From assembly GCF_002078875.1 (NCBI RefSeq), contig NC_034415.1:16341331-16405330 (forward strand): DNA of 64,000 bases. The letters run 5' to 3'. Of the stretch, positions 53,343 through 64,000 are shown in pieces; position 1 is the stretch's first letter; each line of letters starts with the position of its first letter. This DNA is from Numida meleagris. Lineage: Eukaryota > Chordata > Aves > Galliformes > Numididae. The notes beneath the pieces were generated by a model. The model worked only from the letters and a program-made list of their open reading frames with translations. It was not told where the DNA came from and did no database searches. A program made the translations under genes and the position numbers.

Positions 53343-53408
53343 GGAGGTCCCCGCGCGGGGCGGCGGCGGGCGGCGCGCACAGGCACGGCGGGGGCTGCGG
53401 GCCGCAAG
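53343..53408 (+). CDS. SYDE2: SYDE2 exon 1, 3' end (start codon probably in the gap)
   Basis: 66 nt between the gap and a good donor (GCAAG|GTAAGA at 53409). In the third frame it reads RSPRGAAAGGAHRHGGGCGP then Q, and ends with one base. That is exactly the phase needed by the next exon. From memory, mammalian SYDE2 has an RRSPRGAA-type sequence near its N-terminus, which supports this frame. The initiator ATG is not visible in frame just upstream and most likely lies within the N run. Composition alone would allow other readings. Confidence 0.55.
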
Positions 53409-55980
53409 GTAAGAGCCCGTCTGCCGCGCGGCGCCGGGGGCTGCGGGGCCGCGTCTGGCGGCGGAGCGCTTTCACGTGCGGGGCGCGGAGTCGGTCCCCC
53501 ATTTGGAAAGGGGAGAGGAGGGGCGCGAGGCGCTGGCGTGGCGCTTCTCCGAGAAAATAGTGGCGAAATGAGTCCCTCGGTTCTCCGAGCTCCGCGGAGC
53601 TCCGCGGAGCTGCTGCCGGCGCTCCGTGCTGCCTCTGCCCGGGCCGCGTACGCGGTGCGCCTCGGCGCGGTGCCGGCGGGCGGCGGGGACCGCAGGTAAC
53701 AAAAAGGGAGCCCCGGGGCGGGCGAGGCCGCTGTGCCGCGCAGGTAGGTGCGGGGAGCGGGCTGCGCTGGGCTTGGGAAGTGCCTTTTTTCCCGGAGTTT
53801 GCGAGGACTTCGCGTTTGTTTCGAGCGGAGGTAGCGCGGTTCTGCAGATCACAAGGTAGGTCGGGAATCGGCCCTCTGCGGGCGCGTTTTCACATCGCCC
53901 GTCCTTCTCAGGAGGGAGTTCCCTCTTTCCACGAGAGGCCCCTTGCTGTCAGACCGCTGCCCCGCGCGGCTCGTCACGCGGCCGCTTGCTGCTCTTCGCC
54001 TCGTGACCGTTTGTCATTCTCTCGCTTTTGTTCCCCCCGTTTTTTTACACAGCGTTTGATGCTTACAGACCGTGCTTTGGCCGTGCTGCCGTCCCGCCGC
54101 AGTACAGCCCCGCTGTGTGCTGGGGGTGTACGGACCGGGCTGGGAGCGTGTGGCTGTCGCAGCCCGCGGAGCTGTGCGTTCTGCCGGTCCCTGTGCGGAG
54201 GGATCGGGGAGGTCATTCCCCACTGTGTTATAACCTGAAAAGCAGCGCTTGGCGTCGTGATGAGATGTTTAATACGTGTACATAATAGGTACGGGATTTG
54301 TCCTGACCTCAGCTGAGCTGAAGCACTGTGTCTGGGGCTCTGGAGGTGCTGTGGTGTTCCTGTATTTTAACTTCAGTGATTTATTTGACCTTCTGTAGAT
54401 GGAGTGGGAGGTGAGTTGAGCACCTGTCCGGTTTTCTGCCCTTTCGCTTGTTTGCCGCAGCGTTGCACTGAGGGCTTTTAGGGGGAGCGCTGCCTTGTTC
54501 TGTGTTGTGCAGGGTCTGCCTCTAGGAATGCACTGACTGTGCTGAATAGAGCCAATGGTGTTCTGCCGCATGAAGCTTTGCTCTGGAGCAGAAAGCACGT
54601 TCGTCACCTCTGTAGCTCCTTGAGCTTCCTATTTATTTGAATTCTGGTTACTATAACAGCTGTTGGCGTTTGGGAGTTGCTGTGCTCCATGGAGCTGCTG
54701 GGTGCGCAGATGCTGGCATGTGAAATGGTTTGTTATTAAAATAAACACCCACAGAAGGACTTTCAGGATCGGGGCCAAACTGGAATAAAGGGGAAGCAGT
54801 GCTTGCAAACACAGTCCTGGGTTGCGAGAGCTGTGCTCGGAAGACCTAAATGTGAGTGTATCATTTGGATGGGATTCAGTGAACATTTGCGATCAATGGC
54901 TTATGGCAGAGCCGGCTGATTTGGAGACTGAGAGCGGAGAGCTGTGTGCGAGTGCGGCTGCGGCGTGCCCCTGCAAGCAGGAGGTTATCCCAGTGCTCTG
55001 CAGCTGCTGCTGGCCCCCGTTCCTGCGGGAGGCTCATGTAGGTAGCATGCTGCGGAGCTGCCCAGGTGTGCACTGAGAGCACTACGGCACAGCACTGCCC
55101 AGCGCATGGTGACAGGAGCTCCAAGTGTGTCTCAGGGTCTGCGGGTTAGGGGCTGCAGGCTGGCAGCCCTGTGGAGGGCCTCCGTGTCCCTGGCAGATCA
55201 AGGAGCGGCAGGTGTTGCTGTTGGTGGGCATACACATCTGGCGTGGTGCGTGCTTGTATTGTCGGCGTAGGAGCCATTCCTCAGCTCCGTGGGGAAGGGG
55301 AGCTTTGGGGCAGTCAGGGTATAAGCATCCTGCCTGCAGAGCCCTGTTACAGGTTTAGCCTTGCTGTAACGCAGTCATGTCAAGTTGGAAGTTGTGAATA
55401 GAGTTTGATTTGTTGTTAAATGGAAATTTTGTTGTAAAATGATGTATTTAAAAACTTTCCTGGATTTCTACTTCTTCCTCTCTTCTTTTTATCCTCACAA
55501 ACCAAGGGTTGATTCTGCCCTGAGCACAGGGTATGGCGTTAAGGACAGTCCTTGCTGAAAGCTTCTGTGCCAGATAGATCCCCACCTTTGTTTTCTACCT
55601 AAATCTAGAAGGGAGTCTACATGTTGTAAATACATCGTAGGAGTAATGGATACAAACCCAATGCACACACAAACTTACCAGAGCAAAAAGCATCCATTTC
55701 TGCCTAAGTCTGCCTGACCTTTACACAGAGCTCTCACTGCCATTTACCTAAATTACACGGTGTTAAAATACAGCCCAACAAGCCTGACTTTTCATTAATT
55801 ACATACATGTTCTGCTTTGGCAGGCTGATGTGTAATTTGATGATAGCATCACCTTGTCTTTTGTCCCTTCGAATGAGGTCTAAGACGAATGTGATACAAT
55901 GTTGTATGTCTTCATCTGTCCTGCTAAAAGCAACGTGATATTCTGAGCATTTGTCTCTCCTCTCTCTCCCTTTCTAACAG
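53409..55980 (+). other. SYDE2 intron 1
   Basis: About 2.6 kb GT-AG phase 1 intron. The first 500 bp are part of the CpG island; the rest is unique. No further coding exon is recognised. Confidence 0.65.
53588..53611. repeat. Perfect 24 bp palindrome in SYDE2 CpG island
   Basis: AGCTCCGCGG occurs twice in tandem followed by AGCT; the 24 bases equal their own reverse complement. Confidence 0.95.
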
Positions 55981-56703
55981 CAGATCTAATAGAAAATGTA
56001 TACGTAGCCCCGCGGAGCAGAAAGGAGCCCAAGTCTCCGAAGGCGAGCGAGCTTCCTGAGCACCGGCCACAGATGAACAGCATCACTGTTTCTAAGAAAC
56101 GCAACTGGCTGCACCAGAGCACCCACCGAGCCCCCCGCCTGGAGGGAGAAAGCACGTGTAAGAAGATACCGGGGGCTGTCACCCAGGCCCCACGGTCCCC
56201 CCGCCCCCTGCCTGCACCCAGGGTGCGGGGGGCTCCTGCCAGGTCCCCGGGAGGGCCGGAGGGCCCTATTCCCAGCTGCAGTGCTGTGAGCACCGTTCCG
56301 AATGCCACGGGCTCTGCTGCACTGCGACGCTGTGCCTTCGACTTTGGTGAGGATAACGATGCAGACGATGAAGGAGAAATATGGTACAACCCCATCCCTG
56401 AAGATGATGAGCCAGATGTCCTGAGAGTCCTCCGTCCTGCTCCCCGTAACCCCATCACTGCAGACTGCCCTGCGGGCTGCTGCAAAAGCCTGCCTGTCAG
56501 GGACCTGGGGTGGGCACTGGGGCCCCTCAGAGTGCCCCTGCACTCCCCAGAGAGAGCAGAGGACGCTCAGCCTGGTGAGCTGGGTCCCGCCGATGCCACG
56601 CAGCCTGGAGAGCATCTGCAGCAGCCGTGGCAGAAGTTTGCCTGCAAGCCCCAGAGTGTGCTGGCGGCAGAGGACAATCCTGCATTTAAGTGCCCCTCAG
56701 CAG
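55981..56703 (+). CDS. SYDE2: SYDE2 exon 2 (N-terminal region of synapse-defective RhoGAP)
   Basis: SYDE proteins are Rho GTPase-activating proteins related to nematode SYD-1 that act in presynaptic assembly and cytoskeletal control. This exon encodes about 240 residues of the disordered N-terminal part. It opens DLIENVYVAPRSRKEPKSPK and has a basic KKRNWLHQSTHRAPRLEG stretch and proline-rich runs. The family-diagnostic acidic motif DEGEIWYNPIPEDDEPDVLR sits mid-exon, and the exon ends in EDNPAFKCPSAG. The donor is GTAAGA at 56704, phase 1. The acceptor is a tandem AACAGCAG: splicing at 55980 or 55983 changes the protein by a single Ala. C2 and RhoGAP domains must lie downstream, beyond the window. 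The ATG at 56073 is internal. Confidence 0.9.
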
Positions 56704-57747
56704 GTAAGAGGGTTCAGGAAGACAAAGATGTCTTATGCTCTGCTTTCTTTTAAAAGAATAATAAGGCTTTCTTATGTTTCTTTTCTCTTTCTCCTCCTTT
56801 TATCTGGATCAAGCACATTTCCAGTAGCAGTGCATGTTACGTTCATTTAAAAAAAAGGAAAGGAAAAAAGACTCGGGTAGGGATATTGATACCTGCTAAA
56901 TGTAGAGTTGCACGGTGACTTTTCAGTCAGTTTGCTCACCTGGCATGTCTGGTTGTGGTTTGCCTCTTGAGTCAGCTCTGGATTCCAAACAGACCCTGTT
57001 TGGTCTGGCACCCACCTGGCTGAAAACAAAGGTTTTACCAAGTGAGCTTCCTTAAGCATATTAATGAGAGGACCCACTCAGTTTCCTTTCTGTTAGCTAG
57101 TGTCCAATTCAGGTCTTGGGTTCCAGCCTTTAAATTGCTTAATATCTTCGGAAGTTTCTTAAACTTACTGCTTGGGATTTTTAATAAATACTTTTTGGAA
57201 GACTGTATAAATGCCATTTGAAATCATGTGCTTTGTGTGGTTGTACAGTATTTTTGTAGTTAAAAGCAGAGAGGCCCTGGAGCGCATTTCCAGGCTCTCG
57301 TTCTGCATTGTCCTCTGGAGGAGCTCTGTCCCCATCCCACTCAGTCTTGGTGAATTGGCCCCAGATCAGTAAGTGCCAGAATCTGCACTGCCTGGACTGA
57401 GCGCAGCAATGGCTTCTGGGAATAGGAGATGTTTTCAGAGGCACCAAAGCAACTTCTGTAAACAGCAAAATAAAAAGTACTCTGTCCTCTCTTCTGGGAG
57501 CTCACATTTTGTTCTCTTTGTGGAATACTGCTGGTATGAGTGTACTTTCAGTCCCAAAGTATTCTGAGAACATTTATTTAGAAATAGTTCACTTTATAGC
57601 CTGCATTAAGTACTTAGACCAGTTACGTTCGCTTGCAAGATCACTGAAATACCATGCTGTTATTTTTTTCAGTGCTGGAGCTCAAAGCAATTTGGAGAAG
57701 TCAGGACGCAGAGTTGTTGGGAAAGCCATGAGCACGTCCTGCCCTCT

Positions 57748-57766
57748 TTTTTTTTTTTTTTTTTTC
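57748..57766. repeat. Poly-T run
   Basis: An uninterrupted T run of about 19 bp, with no LINE body attached. Confidence 0.8.
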
Positions 57767-59235
57767 CTAAATACTGAAGAAACATTCCTGCAAGCAAAAT
57801 TATCCATTTAAAGTGTCTTTCATGAAACCAGGAAAAAAGTGTTATGAATTGCCCCCAATTGGTTTGGTATGCTCAGAGCTGATTAAGCTACTTGAAATGC
57901 AGTTCTTCTTCTGCGTGTATTTAGTAGTGATCAGACTGAATGGATGAAATGGCAATGAAGTTGGATCCCTGCTGCTCAATAACTGGCTTTATCGTGAATA
58001 AGTGATTTTTTTTTCCTCTCTTCAATTTAGTTAAGGTGTCTACAGTTAATTTCAGTCAAATTTAAAATGACAGCTCATCCATACGCAATTACTGCATGAG
58101 GGCAATGTGGCCAGTTTAACTTTATTTGTGCTCGAACTGTGCTTGAATTACAAAGTTGCTGTGAAGTAGATGTCTATATAGGTCAAACAGTAACTCCTGA
58201 CAAATACTCAATTACTGGTTTGGGGAAGAGTCTGCTTATCTTTGTTACTGCTGCAATTTTGTATGTGTCAGTACTGGTTAGAACTAGAGTCTAAGAGAGG
58301 TTTTGAGAAGCAAAGGCAGAAAAATGTAGGATGCTATGAAAGCCAACAAAAGACGTATTTTCATTTCATTTATCATTATTATATACTCTCTATATTATAT
58401 TGTTTATATATGTAATACATACAATTTTCATTTGCTGCTTTCTTCTTTGGTCAGTGCAATTAGTTTAACCATTTAAACTTTAAACAGTGCTGCCTCATTT
58501 GGCTCTCAAACGTTGTACAGAGAAAGTGGTCATGGATTTTCTTTTTAACTGAAACAGGAAGAAAAAAATATAAAAGAATGTGGTTGTTGGGGTTCTTCCC
58601 AAATGGAGTAGTGAATAGATATGTTCTGTAAACATTTTCTTTAAATGGGGTATAGATTGTAGAGGTGTTGATTTTCCCATTGTCTTAACTTGCATCGTTA
58701 GTTCCTGGTGTTAATCAGGTTACTTTCTCCAGTAGATGCCGTGTATGCTAATAGGATTTGTCAGGTAATTCCTTGTTGAATAATTCTAGCTGTGCTAGTT
58801 TTTAGAAAGGAATAAAAACAAAATGCCCCTATACTAGAGCAATTAGGAAACACACTTAATGTATTTTGTTTATGTCAAATACACAAAAGGTGACAGTAAG
58901 AAGAAAATTTGCTGAGGTGGAAATGTAGAAACATAGCACCAGCTCATGTTCTTAGGGCTACAGGAGAAGAATTTAGGAGGAACTTCAACTGGACCATGGA
59001 GCATGTTTTTCACATTGCATTTAGAATTTTTAAAAAATATAAAGTTTTTAAGTAAATTTTTCTTGCAACTGCTTGACTGTACTCTCATTGAATGTGTTCC
59101 TAGATGTGTGTATCACTCACAAGGTGCTGAAGTGCCCCTTTGTAGTTCCTTCTTTTGCTACATATTTACATTGTGGATCTCCAGATAGGGCCTTTTTGGA
59201 GAATTTGTAATGCTTTTGCTTTTAGTACCAGCATT

Positions 59236-59467
59236 TAGAGGGTAGATTTAGACTAGATATTAGGAAGAAATTCTTTACTGTGAGAGTGGTGAAACACTGG
59301 AACAGGTTGCCCAGTGAGGCTGTGGGTGCCCCCTCCCTAGAAGCATTTAAGGCCAGGCTGGATGGGGCTTTGAACAACCTGGTCTAGAGGTAGGTCTCCC
59401 TGCCTATAGCAGGGGGTTGGAACTAGATGATCTTAAAGGTCCCTTCCAACACAAACCATTCTATGAC
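59236..59467 (+). mobile_element. CR1 LINE 3' end, sense
   Basis: Typical and well preserved: TTAGGAAGAAATTCTTTACT, GAACAGGTTGCCCAGTGAGG, GGCCAGGCTGGATGGGGCTT and GATGATCTTAAAGGTCCCTT, ending CCATTCTATGACTAC. It is the least diverged CR1 in the window by eye. Confidence 0.96.
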
Positions 59468-62400
59468 TACTGCTGGGAGTAGTGCCCAACTGATCCGTGG
59501 GGTCATTTCATGTCCATATCTCAGAGGCATTCTGCTAAGGCATGCTGATCCTAGTTTGCAAGGACCTTGGCCATGCTTTTGCTACTAAAAATGTATGCTA
59601 GCTGGTTGTCTGGATACAAAATCTTGGTAGGAATCACTGGAAATTGATTTATTTTCAGCGTTGCAGGAAGTGAAGGTTGATGCTGTGTTCCAATTTAGCT
59701 CCAGCTGGGCATGTACTGGGGTTAATCTAAGCAGTGCTCTTTCTTCACTTGTTTGAATGCTATCCTGGTTTAAAAACACATCTTTTGGGGCCCACGTTTT
59801 TGCACTTGGATGTTGCAAATGATATTCCACAACAGGCCAAGAGGTGTGTCCTGCTTCTGTAGAGCTGAGTGACGGGATTTTGGGGGGGGTGACGTATAGT
59901 TCTTGAAGGCTGTGGGCCTACCCAGGGATCTGTCTTTGATCTGTTTCAATGACTGTGCTATAAGGACCTGCTGGGTAATGGGATTGGGGGTTGTAGCAAC
60001 TGAGGAGTTGAAGCAGTTAATCTAAAGTAGTTAGTTCACCTTCTGTTTTGTATGGAATAATGTTTTTATCATCTTACTGGGGAAACAGACAGAGGTGCTT
60101 TTTGTCCCATGTAAGAAACCATGAGGGGAACAGCATTTGGAGTGAGAGGTCCAAATGAGGCATGCCTGGCACCGGGGCCGATGGCGCTTGGTCCAACGCC
60201 AGCATTCTAATGAAGCCTGCTGTGGTCTGTGTCACATGGAGAATCATTAACATTTGGAATATTTGCCAGGAATACATTCCTGTTTGCAGATAGCGAACTC
60301 TTAAGCCTGGCGGGTGACCTGGAGTGCTGTTAAACATGCTCCTTGTCCCCTCTCGAGGGGTCGCCTGGCGGGGGGCACTGAGGACGGTGGTGGTGCAGGG
60401 TCAGCCCGCCAGACTCTTACAGCGTGGCCTATGTAAAGTAGCGTGCGACTTCTGCTCCTGAAAACGTGACCTCAGCATTGATGGGTTTGTCACAGCTTAC
60501 TTAGTGTCTGCGTGTGTTTGGCAGCGTACTGGGAGAAAATGAACTACTGCTGCAGAGTTCTTAGAGGGTTTCTTCACCCTTTTAATAGTTTCTCCATTCC
60601 TTGACTGAGGTGTCATGTGGGATTGAACACAGAGACCGAATTGGTTAAAATAGTGGTTTTCATAGAGGTTAAAAAAGGACTTCTCTTTTAGCACGCTAAA
60701 AGAAGATTATTCCTTTTGTTTAGGTAATTATTACATAGAAATAATTACATTCTATCATCATTTTAAGAAAATTTTTTTTGCTAATGTGAGTGGGGGGGTT
60801 GCTTTCCTTGCATCTTAATTGAAGTTGCTTGTAATTGATATAGTGTGAATTCTCTTACCATGTACAGCTCTGCTGCAAGGCTTTCTGTCAGAGTGGGTGT
60901 GGAACTATCTGAGGATGAAATGGGCCTGTGCTGGAGTAAGTTTCCAGCCTTTGGCATCAGTGGAGCCGTGCTATTTGTGTCAGCTGAGGATCCAGATCAG
61001 CATCTCTTCTGGAATCTAGCACAGAAAAACAGTAGCCTTTTTTTACTCCACCGTCATTTGCTCTGACAATGATTTTGAGTTGTTTGAGCTTTTCTGTTCT
61101 GATTTGTTGCTTTTGAAAAAAAAAAATGTTTTCCCAAGTAATACATTGGGTTGTCTTTTAAAAATAGAAAATAAAAGTAAGAAATCTAGGACATAAGGGA
61201 AGCTTTGGTTTTGAAAATTATAGCCGCTTAGTATAAGCTGTATTTTTTTTTCCTCTTTTTAAAATGAAACGGCCTAGAAGTTCGCTTTTCTGTCGTTTTT
61301 CTGGAGATATACTTTCAGTGTCAGATGCAGCATACTTATTAAGTATTTCTGGAGGATGGCAGGAAAAATGAAATTACGTATCAGCTTCAGCTGGGTCAGA
61401 GCTCAGCATTTCCCTTAGTTACGAGCGTGGCTCTTTGGTATTTTAATACCTTGCCATGATGAGGAACTGATGTTTTCTGACTTACTCATCTCATCTTGGG
61501 GTCCCAAAAATAAATCACAGGCTTTCTCATGAACTTTAGAGTAACTCAGAAGCCCTTCCTTAAGCAAAGAGGAATGCTGCTCGTAGAATGGGATAATCAA
61601 ATATGCCTGTAACGTAGCAGGCTTTGTTGGCAGGCAGTCTGACAGTGGCACGTCCACTCAGGCACACGAGGACAATACTAATCAGGATCAGACATGAATG
61701 TTACTGTGTGTGATCACGGGGTGTGCCTGGCAGGCTGTGTGCTGCGAGTTTGCCTGCTGTTCCTGTAGGGCAGAGCTGTGTAGGTGAGGTTTCGGGCCCT
61801 GCTGTCTGCTGGCCATGAGGGATGGGGAAGCTGGTGGCTGTGGAGCACCTCTGTGGCTGTGGAGAGTCTTTGTCCTCTGTGCAGCCGTACTGCAGAACAA
61901 ATAAAACCTGTGGGCTTTACCCATCTACCTGAAGCAGCTCAGGGAGGCAGTCCTGGTGCAAAGTCACTTGTTGCCGTGCAGTGCTTTCTTGGGACGGTCT
62001 CCGACTTGTCCCGTGGCAAGCTGTCCATATCTGGGTTGGGGCATCCTTCAAAAGCTTCTTTCTTCTGCTCTTGGTGTATCTAATGCTGCCAGGAAGTGTG
62101 AGACAGATATGCAGAGTGCATTTTCAGCTGCACTTCATCATCACCCCTCTGCTGCCTGGGCTGTCATTGGCATCCCGGTGCCTCTGGTGCTTCCTCTCCT
62201 CCTGCCAGCCTTCCGTAGAGCATAGAGCATTTCTGAAGTGTAACTGGTCAGATGCCACCTGTGTGGAACAGGAAGGAAGCTGGGCAAGGTGAGTAGGCTG
62301 GGAAGTGAAATGTGACATGACTGTGCTGCAGGTCCCTCTTGCAGCTTGTTAGTGGTCATCGTGTGTGCGCTTGGAAATGGTGTCCGTACCTCAGCGCATC

Positions 62401-64000
62401 GCTGTTGTTAGTAGGACAGCCCGGGGCGTGATGCTGGTGGGATCGGTCCCACACAACCAGCTTCTGTCAGCTCTGTGTTTCATTTTAACTGCTTTGCGCT
62501 GAAGGCAGCAGAAGTCAGACTTGCAAAAGTCAGGATGTCAGACTGCCGCTGCAGCTTTCCTGAGATGGAGGGAAGTTGAATGGGCTGGCCTGCTTTGCTA
62601 AGCCCATGCCAGAGACTTGGGGCAGAAAGGGAAGGTGAATGCCAGCACAGCACTGGCTGCTATGGGGTGCTTTGGGCCAGCATGGCCATGCTGCGATCCG
62701 CAGCACAAGCAAGGCTTTGTCCAGCTCTGTCAAGCCCCATGTCTCCTGCCAGCTGGTGCCAGAACTGCAGGCAAGGAACTCCTCCATGCGATGCAGGGCT
62801 TAAAGGCATTTTCCACTGTTGCTCTGGAAAACAGATACTGTGCATAGTTCTTTATGACTGAAACTTTGCTATAAAGGCTCTCTTTTAAGCAAATAGTGAC
62901 TTGGGCTTAATAGTGATTGGAAATAGACAGTAAGCATCAGAAAAATCTGTAAAGGAAACTGCTGTAAAGAATGATTTGCTGCATACCTTGAGGAAGCAGC
63001 TCTTCTTTCCTTCCTTGTACGCACTGTGAGTAGGGTTTGCCTTTTCCCAGTGAGCAGTGAGGTGGATTCCCCATGCTAACACAGGCACAAGTCCCTGCTC
63101 CCTGAGACGCTGGGGCAGCAGCAGCAGCAGGGCTGGATGTGCCAGGGGCTCTGTTTCCCAGCCGGGAGCACAGGGCTGCATGAGTGTTGCCAGATCTCGC
63201 CTGAGATGAGGGGACCGGGTGATTGTTCTTACAAAAGCCACTCTTAGTTTCTCAGTGGATAGAAAAGTGGCTCTAAATGAGAGTGCTCATTAAATTGTAT
63301 TTGTTCTGGCCGCAGTTCCCCTCTTGCACAGCAACTTACGTGAATCCATTGCCTTTCCTGCAGTCATTACTGCCTCGTGCTGGTGGCAGGGTGAAAGGCT
63401 TGAGCTGAAACCTGATTTTTGGGTTTCCTTGAACATTCAAGCATGAAGAGAACTACAAGTTTGTGTCTCTGTGAGTCATGCACAGAATTTACTGATAATA
63501 ACTTCTTATTCTGATTGTATCCCTTCATTACTTCTCCTGCACTGTCAAATTAATGTAGACTTTTTTTTCTCTCATTCCTTTCCTCTTCAGCATCAGTGCC
63601 TGCTATTACGACTTTTTTGTTCCTTGAAAAGAGATTTTCCAAAAGATTTCCCACAAGGGTGTCAGTTGGGAACTGTATAACTTTTAAGCCCTGTCATAGG
63701 GTGGCTGTGCCAGGAAAGAGGAAAAATTGCTGGCACGAATGAGGAAGTGCACAGTGCAGCTCTTGGAATAAATAAATCCTTGTTGCTTTCCTACTCCTCC
63801 TCACTGCAGCAGAAAAGGGGAGATGAAGGAAGAGGGGTGAGACACTTCTCTAGGGCTCTTTTGGGTAAGAGAAGGACATGCAAAGTAATGTAGCAGTGTC
63901 CTTTACCAGGGATGTGTATGTTTCCTTTAGACTTGAGAGGGCAATGCTGATGTGTTAATCTTTGTGGCTAACTGCTTTGCGGGCAGAAGTACACTTGTCA

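Larger units (their letters stand above)
52865..53900 (+). promoter_or_regulatory. SYDE2: SYDE2 CpG-island promoter region
   Basis: Very GC/CpG-rich for about 1 kb, interrupted by an assembly gap. It contains an NRF1-like GCATGCGCACTGC at about 53125-53137, GC boxes and several donor-like sites (GT at 53409, 53696, 53744 and 53856) that would allow alternative first exons. A perfect 24 bp palindrome lies at 53588-53611. Confidence 0.7.
56704..64000 (+). other. SYDE2 intron 2 (5' portion)
   Basis: No further SYDE2 exon is recognised before the window ends. It contains a T run at 57748-57766, a sense CR1 (59236-59467), a G8 run near 59883, a possible conserved noncoding block near 60.12-60.33 kb and a short (CAG)n near 63.12 kb. 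Open frames here (for example 60845-61066 and 61415-61657) match nothing I know. Confidence 0.75.

Noticed and set aside
52797..53699. 300-codon open frame running through the N gap
   Set aside because: It is held open by N and by high GC. It reads the segment after the gap in a different frame from the one compatible with SYDE2 exon 2.
60845..61066. Open frame tested as a possible SYDE2 exon 3
   Set aside because: No SYDE, C2 or RhoGAP similarity and no convincing acceptor/donor pair.

Overview
This is vertebrate nuclear DNA from a bird. Genes have short exons in long introns, CpG-rich promoters and AATAAA polyadenylation signals. The dispersed repeats I recognise are truncated CR1 LINEs, the dominant avian retroposon. 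Chicken or another galliform is the best guess; I infer that the locus lies on chicken chromosome 8 from conserved order with human 1p22 (not computed). Four genes lie head to tail on the + strand: DDAH1 (exons 2-6), BCL10 (complete), C1orf52 (complete) and SYDE2 (the 5' part only). All coordinates come from reading splice sites and frames directly.

Region by region: 1-6992 is the end of DDAH1 intron 1, with a minus-strand CR1 at 1586-2068. From 6993 to 19514 come the five downstream DDAH1 exons, followed by a long inferred 3'UTR to about 23740. From 23741 to 26265 there is intergenic DNA with a strong CTCF-like motif. The BCL10 CpG island and exon 1 (26642-26719) follow, then exon 2 (30740-31028), exon 3 (32128-32495) and a 2 kb 3'UTR. 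C1orf52 occupies 35327-36645 with its 3'UTR to about 37250. From 37250 to 52680 lies a gene-poor interval containing a decayed Ty3/gypsy reverse-transcriptase relic near 40.0-40.6 kb. From 52685 there is a CR1, then the SYDE2 CpG island broken by 155 N. The probable exon 1 end is at 53408, exon 2 is 55981(or 55984)-56703, and more than 7 kb of intron 2 runs to the window end.

The genes are neighbours by ancestry, not a pathway. DDAH1 degrades asymmetric methylarginines that inhibit nitric oxide synthase. BCL10 is the CARD adaptor linking CARD9/10/11/14 scaffolds to MALT1 and NF-kappaB. C1orf52 is an uncharacterised nuclear-looking UPF0690 protein. SYDE2 is a Rho GTPase-activating protein of the synapse-defective family.

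I did not find a novel enzymatic or defence system. The points most worth a second look are: the Ty3/gypsy relic, unusual in a bird; a GC-AG intron at BCL10 exon 1; a 105 bp near-perfect inverted duplication in DDAH1 intron 4; a tandem NAGNAG acceptor in SYDE2; the assembly gap that probably hides the SYDE2 start codon; and a convergent pair of CTCF-core matches bracketing the 3' half of DDAH1.
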